Shown piece by piece: positions 37,151-48,826 of a DNA stretch of 64,000 bases. Each line of letters opens with the position of its first letter. Position 1 is the first letter of the stretch. The stretch spans positions 10,636,985-10,700,984 of the forward strand of contig NC_133292.1 in assembly GCF_005239225.2 (NCBI RefSeq). The letters run 5' to 3'. The position numbers and the translations under genes were made by a program. This DNA comes from Populus alba. Taxonomy: Eukaryota; Streptophyta; Magnoliopsida; Malpighiales; Salicaceae. The notes below the pieces were generated by a model, which ran no database searches, had not been told where the DNA came from, and saw nothing but the letters and a program-made list of their open reading frames with translations.

Positions 37151-38204
37151 ATTCTACACGTTAATTGGCACACAAAATAAGCCTAACACCTTTAGCCTCC
37201 ATTCTCTTTTATTTTTGTATTTCTTTTTGTTTAATTTGGATTGTTTAACATGCTCATCATCATCCTAACTTGGATTTAGAAGTATTAAAATGAAGTTAAG
37301 ATTCTGATTTTAAGTAAGATTTGTGTATTAATTTCATTTGAAATTTTGTATAGTCCTGACAAAAAAAAATTGGCGTTGTATGATTTAGTGGGCCTTTCTC
37401 GTGTATTTTAATTTTATTCGAAAAAAACATATGGTTGTTCATGCATCTTCGTTGTTCTTGATGCGGGAGGCCTGACTGCCTAGTAAATTCCAGTTCAATA
37501 CAGCTAGGATTGGTTTTGTTTTTTTTTTTTTTTTTTGTGTTAATTGGCAATTAGTGCATTCCTGATAATTTAGTTTATTTATTTATTTATTTTCGGAACA
37601 CTGTTTATCATCGTTTATATATTTTTAAATCACCAGAACATGCTCTTACTTTTAATGACTGTTCATGCATCTTGAGAGGTGTTTCTTCTTGAATTCCTTA
37701 ATCACTAAGCTAAACCAAATAAATTATGAAATTAGCTTTTAGCTAAAGCACGAGGAAAGGTAATCGTTTCAAATAACTCCATGGGAGATTTTGACGTAAT
37801 CTTCTCGGAAACTTTTTCTTTCTGCAGAGTTATTCAATTTTGGTGAAAAAAGTATTGCCCTCCAGTCTAGAAAGGCAGCGAATTAAGGAGACTGAAAGCT
37901 ACGCTAGCCCTCGGGGGTCACAACTCGTTTTCCATCTTGGAAATCATTGAGACAAGTGGATATGTATTCTAAGCTTGTCAAAAAATACAAATGCGCATCG
38001 AATACAGAAACTGTACATTTCTTTTTTATGATTGGAATATTTTTCACGTGTGTCAAGATTATTTTATTTTTTCAGATCTTATGCAATTAATTACCTACAC
38101 CCATATTCATCATACAAAGTTAATTTCTTATAGGATCATTTATTCACTCTGTTAAAAGTGCTCGGTGGAAGATGCTTAGATAACTGGTAGCTGGGAGCCT
38201 GGGA

Positions 38205-38300
38205 GTATTAAAATAATATTTTTTAAAAATTTATTTTTAATATTAATATATTAAAATAATCTAAAAATAAAAAGTAATAATTTCAAACAAAAAAAACATT
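38205..38300. repeat. AT-rich MITE-like fragment
   Basis: A/T tracts (attaaaataatattttttaa, attaatatattaaaataatc) match the word pattern of the other dispersed AT-rich copies in this window. It is only a fragment. Confidence 0.35.
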
Positions 38301-38380
38301 GAATTTTATCCGGTCTCTATTTCAACCGCAATCCAATCGATAGCGTAATTATCAACCGGGAAAGGCAAGTACTTTTCGGG

Positions 38381-38540
38381 GAAATAAAAGAAGAAAAATC
38401 CCGAATGGATCAATTTTTTCGTGATTTTAGTCAAAAGGCAATTTCGTCGTGAAAATAAAAGAAGAAAAATTAAAATTCCTTGGATAAATCCCCAATGGAT
38501 CAATTGTTTCGTGATTTTAGTCAGAAAGCAATTTCGTCGT
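38381..38540 (+). repeat. Imperfect tandem duplication, two units
   Basis: Unit 1 (38381-38450) and unit 2 (38451-38540) both contain aaataaaagaagaaaaat, aatggatcaatt, tttcgtgattttagtca and gcaatttcgtcgtg in the same order. Unit 2 has about 20 extra bases (around aaaattccttggataaatcc). The units differ at only a few positions elsewhere, so the duplication looks recent. Confidence 0.85.
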
Positions 38541-39539
38541 GAAAATCCTCCCCCGACCAGTCACACGAGTGACGGCTCGTTTTGCGGGCATGATGTGCAA
38601 ATGAAGTATAGTCAAACGCGTGGGTAGAAAATCCTTTCCCTTGGAGGCTTGGACGTTTTCTCACGGTCCGTACAGCTGGGACAAGGAATTTTTTTATTTA
38701 TATATACATATATATAAATCAGCAGATTACTGTATTAATTCGCTGGATTAAATTTTATAACATTGATTTTAGACAGAATATTGGGACAAGACAATCACGA
38801 GGATTTTAATCCATGGTTCTTCATAAAATCCAAATTCAGAAATATAATTTGAGAAACAAACTTTTTATTATTTTTCCAAGTGAAAACTGGGATTTTATTC
38901 AACCATTTATAAACTCAAGACCATTACTTGTGAAAATGGAGATTTCAGGCGAACATTCTCAGTTAATATTTACTCGCTACGAAACAGGGCTAATTTATCG
39001 AGAGAATGCGATGCCGTATTGGTCTCTCTTCTGGTACGAATCGTACAGCCATGGTTTTGCTAATCTTTTAACAGGTATAGCTGCCGGCCAGTTTCAAGCC
39101 GAGTTGAAGGTGAAAGAGAGAATATTCTCCAAAAAAAAAAAAAAAATGCCTAGATAAGAAAGTGGACTGATCACGTTTGAAGGCGTGGCTGACTTTTTGC
39201 TTTATTAGACGTCTTGTTTTCTTGTTAATTACAAGTTGACCATCAATTTTGTCATTCCTTTAAAATAAATAAATAAAAAACTATATACCATCCCCCAATT
39301 ATTTCTGATAAAATCGAAACAGAGTTGAAGATTTATATCTAGAGGAATAATCAGTGGAAGGAATTCAAATAAAGTATATATTGGACAAAATTAACAGGTT
39401 TCACCCTGTGGGATCTTGTGCTCAGAAGCCAAGGCTTAAATGACTGGTAGCTGTTGTTTAACAAGAATTTACTTTCACCAATAAAATCTACATCCCATGC
39501 TGAAGGACCAAAGTGAGGGAATCGGGAGGGGTAATTTAA

Positions 39540-39690
39540 CTCTTTAAATTTTAGATTTGTTATTTAATGTTCATTAAGTTTTGAGTTTTTTCAGAGTTAT
39601 TAAAGGTTTATATGATTATTAATTTCAGAATTTATAAAATTAATTAAAATATACACAAGCTGGTCTGAATACCCACATTAATTAAAAAAA
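39540..39690 (+). repeat. SINE-body-like dispersed repeat
   Basis: It shares gattattaatttcagaattt and aattaaaatatacacaagct with the block at 29815-30070, and a related order of words with the SINE-like element at 21711. Confidence 0.45.
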
Positions 39691-39754
39691 CAAAGGGAGG
39701 ATCAATCCGTGAACTTACATCATATTTAACAACAGTCTTCCCTGGCAAGATATT

Positions 39755-39890
39755 TTTTATTTGAAAGTTTGATGATATTTTTTTTTAAAATATTTTTTTT
39801 TTTGGAAATATATTAAAATAATATTTTTTATTTTTAAAAATTATATTAAAACAATTAAAAAAAATGTAAAAAATAATTCACGAATTAATT
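39755..39890. repeat. AT-rich MITE-like fragment
   Basis: Poly-T and poly-A tracts with atattaaaataatatttttt resemble the other AT-rich dispersed copies. The borders are approximate. Confidence 0.3.
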
Positions 39891-41542
39891 AAAAGCAGAC
39901 GGGTCCCTTCAAAACCGACAGATTTTCAATATTGATTGTGATGAGCATCGATCAAGGCACACGGATCCACCACAAAACTACTCGACATAGAATTGACAAT
40001 TTCTTTAATCTCTATTACAATGACATCTTGCTCATCAGAAATCTTGATTAGATGATTACGAGTGGAATATACGTACGGTGCTCTATATACATGTTACTGT
40101 TATAGCCTGCTTTGGTAAACAGAGACAAACTTGTCTTCATCCCTGCTCTGGCAACCCACCTTGCAGCCCTGTGGGGAAATTACGTGCAAGAAATTCTCGA
40201 AAAGAACATGTTCATGCATCCCTAAAGTCTCTGTTAGTGTTTTTTTTTTCCTACATCTTGTCATGTCATGAAACCACACCTGTCAGCTGTGTTAGGTTTG
40301 CAGAATAATATATTTTAAATATGGTTCTGGCCATTGATAGAAAGCTCATCGTTTAATTTTCTTGTTTGAATGGCGATGCAAGATTTTTGGCCCCACGAGA
40401 TCTTGACTATTTGATGGAAAAGAAACCATTTGATGTACAAAATGCATGGGATGCCAATTGCCAAGTGAATATTTTTGTGCTAGAGAGGGCATCGCCCTGG
40501 CTGCCTCAGGGTTTTCTTCAGACATGGCCTCTAAGCTTATTCAATATCTTGAAAAATCCTCTTTAAACTAGTCTTGCCTGTATTGATGCAAGGAAAGGGA
40601 CACGCAGTGTTGAAGATAGAACTTTCAGAGCTTAGCGATATCATGATTCCTTTTCACATATCACCTCAGAAGCATATGGACCACTAGTTGCAGACGGCCT
40701 GCATCTGTTCTTCGTTGGCTGCTTATCAGCTAGAGTTGAAACAGTAATCTGAAATGGAAGCCTGTCAGATTGATCTATAAATTCTGTTTCTCCGGATAAT
40801 CGATAGCTTCAGTCAGCAATCATTCATAATCTTCACGTTTTTCCAATTCAAAATTTAAATTCTATCAACTTTTCGTGCATGGATTCTTAATTTGTCCTGT
40901 GCAAATAATTTTCTTGTTTTGATAGCCGACATTACTTAATTGTAAAGTTGTCGATATTCAACTCATTTCAGTCTGCTACCTTCACCCATGTTTTTGAATA
41001 ACTTGTGCACTTTGACTAGGCAAATGCAACTACAAAGGGTTTGTTCCACGAATATTCTTGATGCGTCTGAGCAAATAACATTCACCTAGAAGCATGGAGA
41101 AATGCAGGCTGCTATATATTTACATGACATGTAGAATATAGTATACCAAAAATATTATCAACTCGTGCTAAAAATTAAGGTCAGCAGGACGAGGAAAATA
41201 CACGAAAAATGCTTACTGATATTGAAATTTTTAGTTATTTTATTTTAATTAATAATCATCATAAAGTTGTAATAAATTACTCCTTGATATACCGTTTGAT
41301 GGGATGTTTGCGATGTACTGAATCCTTCATTTTTATCTGATCAGAGCAGTTTTGTTGTGGCCATTTCAAACAAAACTGGGTGTCGATACCATCCATGCCA
41401 GACATTGTATATTTTAATTGATTAATAATCTAAATTTAACGAATATAACGATCATAATTTTTTAGAAACATGAAAGAATCTTAATCTGTTAAGTTGAATA
41501 TGTGATCCATATATGATTTTTTTTTTTTGAAGAACACAACCT

Positions 41543-41555
41543 CCCCCCCCCCCCC
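41543..41555. repeat. Poly-C tract (13 C)
   Basis: An uninterrupted run of C is followed by cctcctcc-type sequence in an otherwise AT-rich interval. Confidence 0.9.
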
Positions 41556-42392
41556 TCCTCCTCAATGATAATGAATCTTAAAACAGTGGTTTTTCTCAAG
41601 TCTGAGGAGCATCGGCATCCCTGATTGTCATGTAGGAATGTGGTATTTGCAATCTAACGCAGGAGTCAATTAGAGATTTTATGTTTTGCTCGGCTTGCTC
41701 AACCTTACAAACAATCTAACTCATTATTCTTTTTAATATAAGATAAAAGCTCTATATATATATATATATAGACACACTATATTTATAAAAAGTAAGCTGT
41801 GTTTTTTTAATATAGAATTTTTTTTTTGAAATAGTGTTCACTATTTATAACAAATTTTAATACAATTATCATTCGAATTGTGTGGTTATTTTTTTTAAAA
41901 GGAAAATTAACCATGAGACTGTTTGAATTCGGCAACATATGAAGGCGTGGACCTACTTTGTCTACCCCGTCTCTGCCTTCAAATAATTAATAACCCCAAC
42001 CCCTTCAAAGTAACGCATCGATCCAAATGGCATTTATCAAATAACTTTCTTTTGTCTGTGGGTTGATAATGTCTCCTGTAATCTAATGGTCTGAATTGGT
42101 GGTTTGAGAACTCAGAACTTTCTAAGCAATTGGTACGTACCTATATTTTATCATAAATATTGGTTGATGAAAAACAATCTTTCTTATAAATGAGCCACCG
42201 TGAATGGATTCTATAAAATCTATATAGAAAGAACTTGTTTTTAATAAGAAAAAACTAATTTGCAGATATATTATATTATTTCTCTGCTAAAAGAAAAAAG
42301 AAAGTTTTGGAAAAGAAATGATTAAAAAAGAAGAAGAAAAAAAAAAAACATGAAATTGGACTCTCCCTGGAGACTCTACCCAGCTATCTAAG

Positions 42393-42421
<29 letters not shown>
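42393..42421. repeat. (AT)n microsatellite
   Basis: This is an alternating A/T run of about 29 bases. Confidence 0.9.
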
Positions 42422-42423
<2 letters not shown>

Positions 42424-42424
42424 C

Positions 42425-42620
42425 ATGAGTATTCATGTATGTATCTCGATTAATTTTACGAATTCTGAAATTAATGATTATATAAGTTTTCAGTGATTTT
42501 GAAGTTTGTGAGACTCGAACTAATAATATTTAAAAAGTAAATTTAAAACCTAGTAAATTAAATTGAATCTTTTAAAATTATTATTCTTATATATATTTCA
42601 ATTAATTTTAAAGATAGTAA
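42425..42620 (-). repeat. SINE-body-like repeat, inverted copy
   Basis: On the plus strand it reads gattaattttacgaattctg and gtttgtgagactcgaactaa. These are the reverse complement of words in the copy at 29815-30070 (ttcgagtctcgcaaac). The orientation is therefore minus. Confidence 0.45.
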
Positions 42621-42919
42621 ATTATCCAAGAGATAATGCTTTGACAGGAGCTACAATACAACAGCACATGTTTTTCCCATGGAAGCAAGTTCCTTTAACA
42701 GTGAATCTTTCTAACTTGAAATTTATTTAGATTTTCTTGTCGATCGAGGACCCACAGACATGCATGCAAATATGTAAGGTGATGGAATTATCACAGGCTG
42801 GTCCCTCCTCTGCTTCTTTGACAGTGGGAGAAATATCACAGTACGTAGCTAAACTCGAGCCAGCAACGGATTGATTCACGCTTAAACGCGCGAGTGATGA
42901 GATGATTGCTAATTTCATT

Positions 42920-43860
42920 TTTATTTCATTTTTGGTTTTTTGTTTTTTATAAAAAATTTCTTGATTTTTAATTTCAATTTTATTTGTTGTTTTATTTTTT
43001 TTAATTCATCCCTTTAATTGGAAACTTTTTGTTAACCTCTCATTTATTTTTTATTTTCATTTTCATCCTTGTCCTTTTAATTATATATATATATATATTA
43101 TTTTAGATCATTTTGTGGAATTATTTTTTATTTTATTTTATCCTTTTATATTTGATTTGCTAGAAATTATGCTTTGTGATTTTTTTTATAATACTTATGA
43201 TTGAATGATGTAGGTCATAAATTTAAAAAGTTTACGTTGTTCAATATTGTTTTTTATTTTCATTTTTTCCCTATATTATCATTTTATATTATTTTTTAAA
43301 GATTTATTTTATGATCATCTTTAATTTATTTTATCTCGGTCTCATGACCTGGGCTACGAGTTTGTAAAATTTTTTTTTTCAATTTTTTTTTTGTTTGTAT
43401 TAATTTTTTTGAAGATATCATTATGATTTATCTATATATTTTTTTATTGTATAAAAATGACCTTATTTTTTTAAAATAAAAAATAATTTTTTTGATATAT
43501 TGGCCTTGCATATTTTTTTTAATCTTATTCAACCATTTTTATATGGATTTCTATTTTTATTATTTTTTATTAATTTTAATAAATAAATTTATCAAACAAA
43601 ACCGAGCAAATGTTTTATTTTACGAAGTCAAATATATTAATTTACATCCATCTTCTATTTTTTCTAGGTTTATTTTAGTTACTATGAATGGTTGTTTTAT
43701 TTATATAAATAATTTTTAATTTTATTTAATTAAATATATGCATAATTTTTTTGATTTACGTTTTAAATGTTTTTATATAAAAAATACTTTAAAATGATCA
43801 ATTTACTCAATTTTTTTTAAAAAAAAAACATTTTATGACCCGTGGCTAATCACGGCTTAA
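42920..43860. repeat. Long AT-rich dispersed repeat block
   Basis: Nearly a kilobase is dominated by T tracts. It has the words tctcggtctcatgacctggg and, at the right end, catttatgacc-like sequence followed by cgtggctaatcacggct. Such T-rich sequence joined to a degraded gacc(c)ggg motif is common in Salicaceae intergenic DNA and suggests a decayed transposon. No coding remnant was recognised. Confidence 0.4.
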
Positions 43861-44370
43861 ATTGTTAGTTATATATATAGACCTTGCCAAAATTTCAAGA
43901 GGTTGGGTTCGTGTTTCTCCGTTTCTCAACTCAATTAAACATCAAAACATGGGGGAGTAGTCCCAATTAAAACATTACAAAACCCAACTCAAACCAGCAC
44001 TGTACAGCCCAAATCTTTCAAGAAATTTGTTCTTTGGGTTAATCCTATCGGGATTAAGAAACAGGCAATAAGTGGCCTGTCAATTGACGTTGCCCGCCTT
44101 CACCTTAATCTCCACCACATACCGTGCCCAGATGCCATCCTCTAAGAATCAACAACGTTGTTCTCGTTGTTTCAACTTCTTGCAAAGGAAAAAATAATAG
44201 CAAAAAAACAGTTTCAATTCTTAGCAATCACTGCTTTGATTTTTCTGGACACTCTTCAGCTTCTAGACCCGAAATAATCCCTCTCAGGCAATCGAGGTGG
44301 GATCTTTTTATGCTGTGACCCATGAAAGAGAATCAAGTAAATCAATGAGATATTAAGCAAAATCAAAACT

Positions 44371-47187
44371 ATGGTTAGAGTTTTTCCAGCATGTATGTTT
44401 CAACCTAAGTGCCTCCTTCTCTTCACTGTCCTGGTTATTTTTCTCATCTTCGCTTTTACCAATCCTAAGCAGGTACCTCTCTTTGTTAAAGTTTGTTATT
44501 TTTTCTTAACTTTAGTTTTTCTCAGAATAATTTGGATCCAGACTTGTGGGTTTTGCTTGATTTTTTGTGATTTGGGTTTGGTTGTTGAGTTTGATTATTA
44601 TTGTTTTGTCAGTGGTTGTTGTGAATTCATTGAAAATTGAGTGGATTAGTTTTGGATAAAGGCAGTAGTTATGTGTTATTGTGGTTCTGCTTTTGCATTG
44701 TGTATCAAAGGTTTTCAGATGTTAGCCTCTTGTTTGAGCCTTCAGTTTCCAGTGGCTAAGTTTTTACGTAAATTGACAGGTTAGCCTAAGCGTGTCACTG
44801 TATTTTATGAATCTTTATAAATGATCCACAGTCTCCAATTAGCAGTTATGATGACAAGCCGGATCGATTTTGTTAGTTGTCATGCTAAATTTTTTCCTCC
44901 CTTTTGGTTCAGTGCTGGTTTATTTGTTTAATATTTCTTTCAGTTTCAAAAATGCTGCATTGCTTCTTGTTTTGTGTTTATGAAGTGCTAAGTTACTGTT
45001 TTTATTTTGTTGCTTAGGATGAAGTGAAGGAAGAAGAACTGGACTATGAGATAACACATAGAGTATACTTGGATATTGATATTGATGGGCAACGTCAGGG
45101 TACAGCTCTTTAATCTGCACTATTGAAGAACTTGTAATAAGAACTAATATTTTGGAAAATCTTCTCTCTTCTTTTCCTTAAGAAGCATCAGAAAGAAAAA
45201 ACAATTTTCTAAAGTACGCTGATTCTATTGGTGGTTGTGTATCAGATTGATGTCCCATAAGCTGGTTTCCTTTTTATCACTTATTAATTTTGATTATATG
45301 TCTGGATTTCTGCAGGTAGAATTGTTATTGGATTATATGGCAAGGTTGTACCAAAAACTGTAGGTATGTTTTTGATAAACCATAAATGTGATGGACAATC
45401 TACCTTCAATTTGCGAAATCCAAACTCGGAGATAATCAGTATTCCCATGATGAACTATATTAGTTTAGTACATTTATATTTTAGATGGTTGAATAGTTGA
45501 TCTAACCTTTAAACTTCTTGTGAAACTTCCTTCAGTCTCCACAAACAACCAATGTGTTTCTCCTTTTCTTGCTTGCTCGAAAAATGGAAAAAACAATGTC
45601 ATAGTTGCAGTTGCTTATTTAAAAGCTCTGGATAACTTAGTTAACATCTCCTAGTTCCTGTTCATGTATGTAAGATCATCCAGACAGTATATGCTTTTCT
45701 AGAGGCTCTTTCACTTCTACTCTCTATTGTCTGATATATTATATATTTCCATTTGCTCACTCTTTCTTTATGTTCTTGGCATTATGAATTAAGTAATCAT
45801 AATTCAAGATAATCATTTTCTAGCATTGATCACAATTTTGATTGTTCTGTGACTGTTGTGTCTGATGTTCTTGGTTCACTTTTCAAATAAGTATATACTG
45901 GAACTGAGTTTACCCTTGAACCAGTCTAGACAAGTATAAATCTAGACATAGTATATATCATTCAAGCTGTGCTAGGTTTAACAAGCAACTTAAACCAAAG
46001 GGAAGAAATTTTACTTTATCACGATTTATTTGGAAAGCCAGATTGTGCCTTTGAAACTGACCTTCATTTGTTAAACCATTTGCAAAAATGTGTCTACTAA
46101 TTGATTTTTTCTTCTTTTCCAGAAAATTTCAGGGCTTTATGCACAGGTATTTTCCACCGTCATCTTTTTATTAATTTCTCATGCTATGAATCCTTTTGCT
46201 TCCACTGTCAGTGATAGAAGCCATTTCTATAATTTATGTATTGATATAATTATTTCTATTCCCTTTCAGGGAAAAAACATAAGGGTGCAAGTGGGAAAGC
46301 CCTCCATTATAAGGGAATACCTTTTCACCGTATAATATCTGGCTTCATGATTCAAGGCGGTGACGTGGTTTACGGTGATGGGAGGGGAAGTGATTCTATT
46401 TATGGCAGTGTTTTTCCAGATGAAAATTTTAAGATAAAACATTCACATGCAGGTAATTTAGTTCATATCATTATGCTGATTGCTCTTTATGGCCACCAGT
46501 CATGAATATAAATAGTTGAAGCTGCAAGTTATTCTTGAGTTTGAAGGCTTCTCATTACTATCATCATTTCTCTCACTTTGTTTGTTCCATTTCTGCAGGA
46601 GTTGTTTCCATGGTGAATTCAGGACCAAATTCCAATGGTTCTCAGTTTTTCATCACCACCATCAAGACTAGCTGGTAAGTTATTGTGAAATATAGATAAT
46701 ATAAGGAGCAGGCCTGGTCAAAATTGCTGGTTTCTGGCAACATAGCAAGACCTGTGTCTGACCATGTCTTGTCCATTTTAGACTATCTAGTTGTGAAGCA
46801 TTTCAAGCTATGGGATAAGTTCTCTTCACCACCCACAGCAAATCTGTCTCTGAATGAAGCTAGCTGCTTCCACACTAATGCTGTTTTATCACTATGGTTT
46901 AGCTAGTTCTCCGAGGATTTGCCATTGACAAAGTAATTGTGCAGAAAGTCTGCATAATGATGATGATGCATGAAACTAAATCTATGCTAGACTGATCTCT
47001 GGATGCACATGTCAACTTATGCAGGTTGGATGGAGAGCATGTTGTTTTTGGAAAGGTTATCCAAGGCATGGATATTGTTTATGCAATTGAAGGGGGAGCA
47101 GGAACCTATAGTGGAAAACCCAGAAAGAAAGTAATTATTGCCGACTCGGGAGAGATACCCAAGGACAAGTGGGATGAGGAAAGATGA
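44371..47187 (+). CDS. CYP21-1: Secretory-pathway cyclophilin (peptidyl-prolyl isomerase), 7 exons
   Basis: This is a peptidyl-prolyl cis-trans isomerase of the cyclophilin family, which speeds proline isomerisation during folding. Exons are 44371-44472, 45018-45099, 45316-45363, 46123-46146, 46270-46452, 46599-46674 and 47025-47187, all in phase, giving 225 residues. Residues about 13-30 ([17 protein letters not shown]) form a signal or anchor segment, so the protein should enter the ER/secretory pathway. The isomerase domain starts near residue 47 ([13 protein letters not shown]). It contains the active-site words [23 protein letters not shown] and [13 protein letters not shown], and ends [15 protein letters not shown]. 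Both this ending and the insertion [16 protein letters not shown] match Arabidopsis CYP21-1 closely from memory. Exon 4 is a 24-base microexon encoding NFRALCT with split flanking codons. The start is the only Met before the hydrophobic segment. Confidence 0.95.
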
Positions 47188-48826
47188 AGCTCCGTTAACA
47201 CCAGCAAGTTTTTGTACTCTTGAATTTGCTAATCTGTGATTAGATAATTGTTTAGTTGCATATATATTGAGCTACCACCTGTCATGTTTTGGATCCAGAG
47301 TCTTATGCTTTACTGGATATATTTCATCACTCTGTTGTATTCGATAACTGTTATTAATAGTATCATTTCATTTTCTTAGCAACCATATTGATCTGTTCTC
47401 ATCTCCTTTTCATTTCCAGATTATTAAATTCACTTCAATTTTTATTCAATTGATTACCATCTTGCAACCGTAGAGATTTGTTCTCGTGTCCTGGAGACTC
47501 CCTCAAGGTTTAATTCCTTACGGTCTTACTGATGCTTTATTTGAATGCTTAGACCCTGATAAGATAAATATAGAGAAACAGAGACCTGTTATTTCATTTC
47601 CGAACAGTGGAAATTATTCTTATTCTCTATCAGCTACATAAGCATCGGGACATGGCGACAAGGGAAAGTAGATCAGTGAAATATTTATATATACAAGGAC
47701 GGCCGGACGGGGCCAATAAGCTTCTACCTCACATGAAGGTTAGACTTGAACATAAATAATCACAAGGACTGACAAGAAGACATGATAAATATTCAAGGTT
47801 ATCTGAAAGATCTCATGGATATTGCTGTTGCTTTCGAATTTCGTGTTTGTCTACGACTTTGTGCTTGTCATGTAGACAACTTTCTTCTTCTGTTTTAGCA
47901 TTTAGGGCTATTTTGGTACCCGCATTTGCCCATCGAAGACTCTGTCCCCCCCCCCCCCCCCCGTGTTATCGCCCATGACAAATTTTTATCATCTATTTTT
48001 CTTGCAAAATTCTTTCCAGTAATGCTTCTTTGGATTCGAAGCAGAAAAGTAGCAAGAACAACAAACCCATCTACCATGAAAGCAAATCCCAAGCATAATA
48101 TATGTGATTTCCACACAAAAACAAGACATTATGCGGTACTGGTGTAATGTGAGCAGTATTACTAGACACAGCATAGTAGCCAAAATTGTTATAGGATGAA
48201 AGCTCTCATCTTAAATAGCTTAATCACTTACCTCCTGACAGTTGACACATAATAGTTGCCAGAAATGGACAGTAAAAAATAACTATCTGGTCACCATAGT
48301 TTAATCACTTAGGAATCTCCGATGAAGAAACTGCATGGTATTAAAATAACTCTTTATTTATTGATTTTAAATCTTTAAAGGGATAACCATATAGAATGTT
48401 AAAATCTTTTTTTGTTAAAATAAAGAGTTGTTCATGTATATTTTTCAAGAAATGCATAAAATAGAGGGAAGATTTTAACTATTTTTTTATCTTTAAACTT
48501 CCTTTTTTTTTCCTCCTTCTATATAAAATATAAAATGAGTTATTAAAATGCATTTTTATATTGAAATATCATATGAAAAAAAATTATATTATTTAAAACA
48601 CTATAATAATTTGGCTCTGTCATATTGATTTTGCCATTGCAAATGCCATCACCACCTAAAAGTCACCATCCAGATTCCAGACTGTACAGACCATATCCAC
48701 CAGTCCCCCACACAATGCATACAGACAGTCAACGACAAACAAACCCAAAAAGAAGTATGCTCTCTTGCCTATCGCTACCACCACCTTAACCACCGTCCAC
48801 TAACACCACCACTCCTCCTCTCTCTA
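47188..48826. other. Intergenic region between CYP21-1 and CTL genes
   Basis: It contains the CYP21-1 3' flank, a 17-C tract (47946-47962), an AT-rich stretch around 48340-48600 and the presumed CTL leader (from about 48620; C/A-rich, ending cctctctctaatggg). No additional exon was recognised. Confidence 0.5.
47946..47962. repeat. Poly-C tract (17 C)
   Basis: This is an uninterrupted run of 17 C between tctgt and gtgttatc. Such tracts are rare in this AT-rich genome and may be length-variable. Confidence 0.9.

Larger units (their letters stand above)
36410..44370. other. Gene-poor region between the MFS and CYP21-1 genes
   Basis: Eight kilobases contain no supportable gene. They include a GC-rich island (37021-37150), an imperfect tandem duplication (38381-38540), AT-rich and SINE-like repeats, a 13-C tract (41543-41555), an (AT)n run (42393-42421) and a long very AT-rich repeat block (42920-43860). 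Frames at 38813-39157 and 40366-40566 have no family resemblance. Confidence 0.5.
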
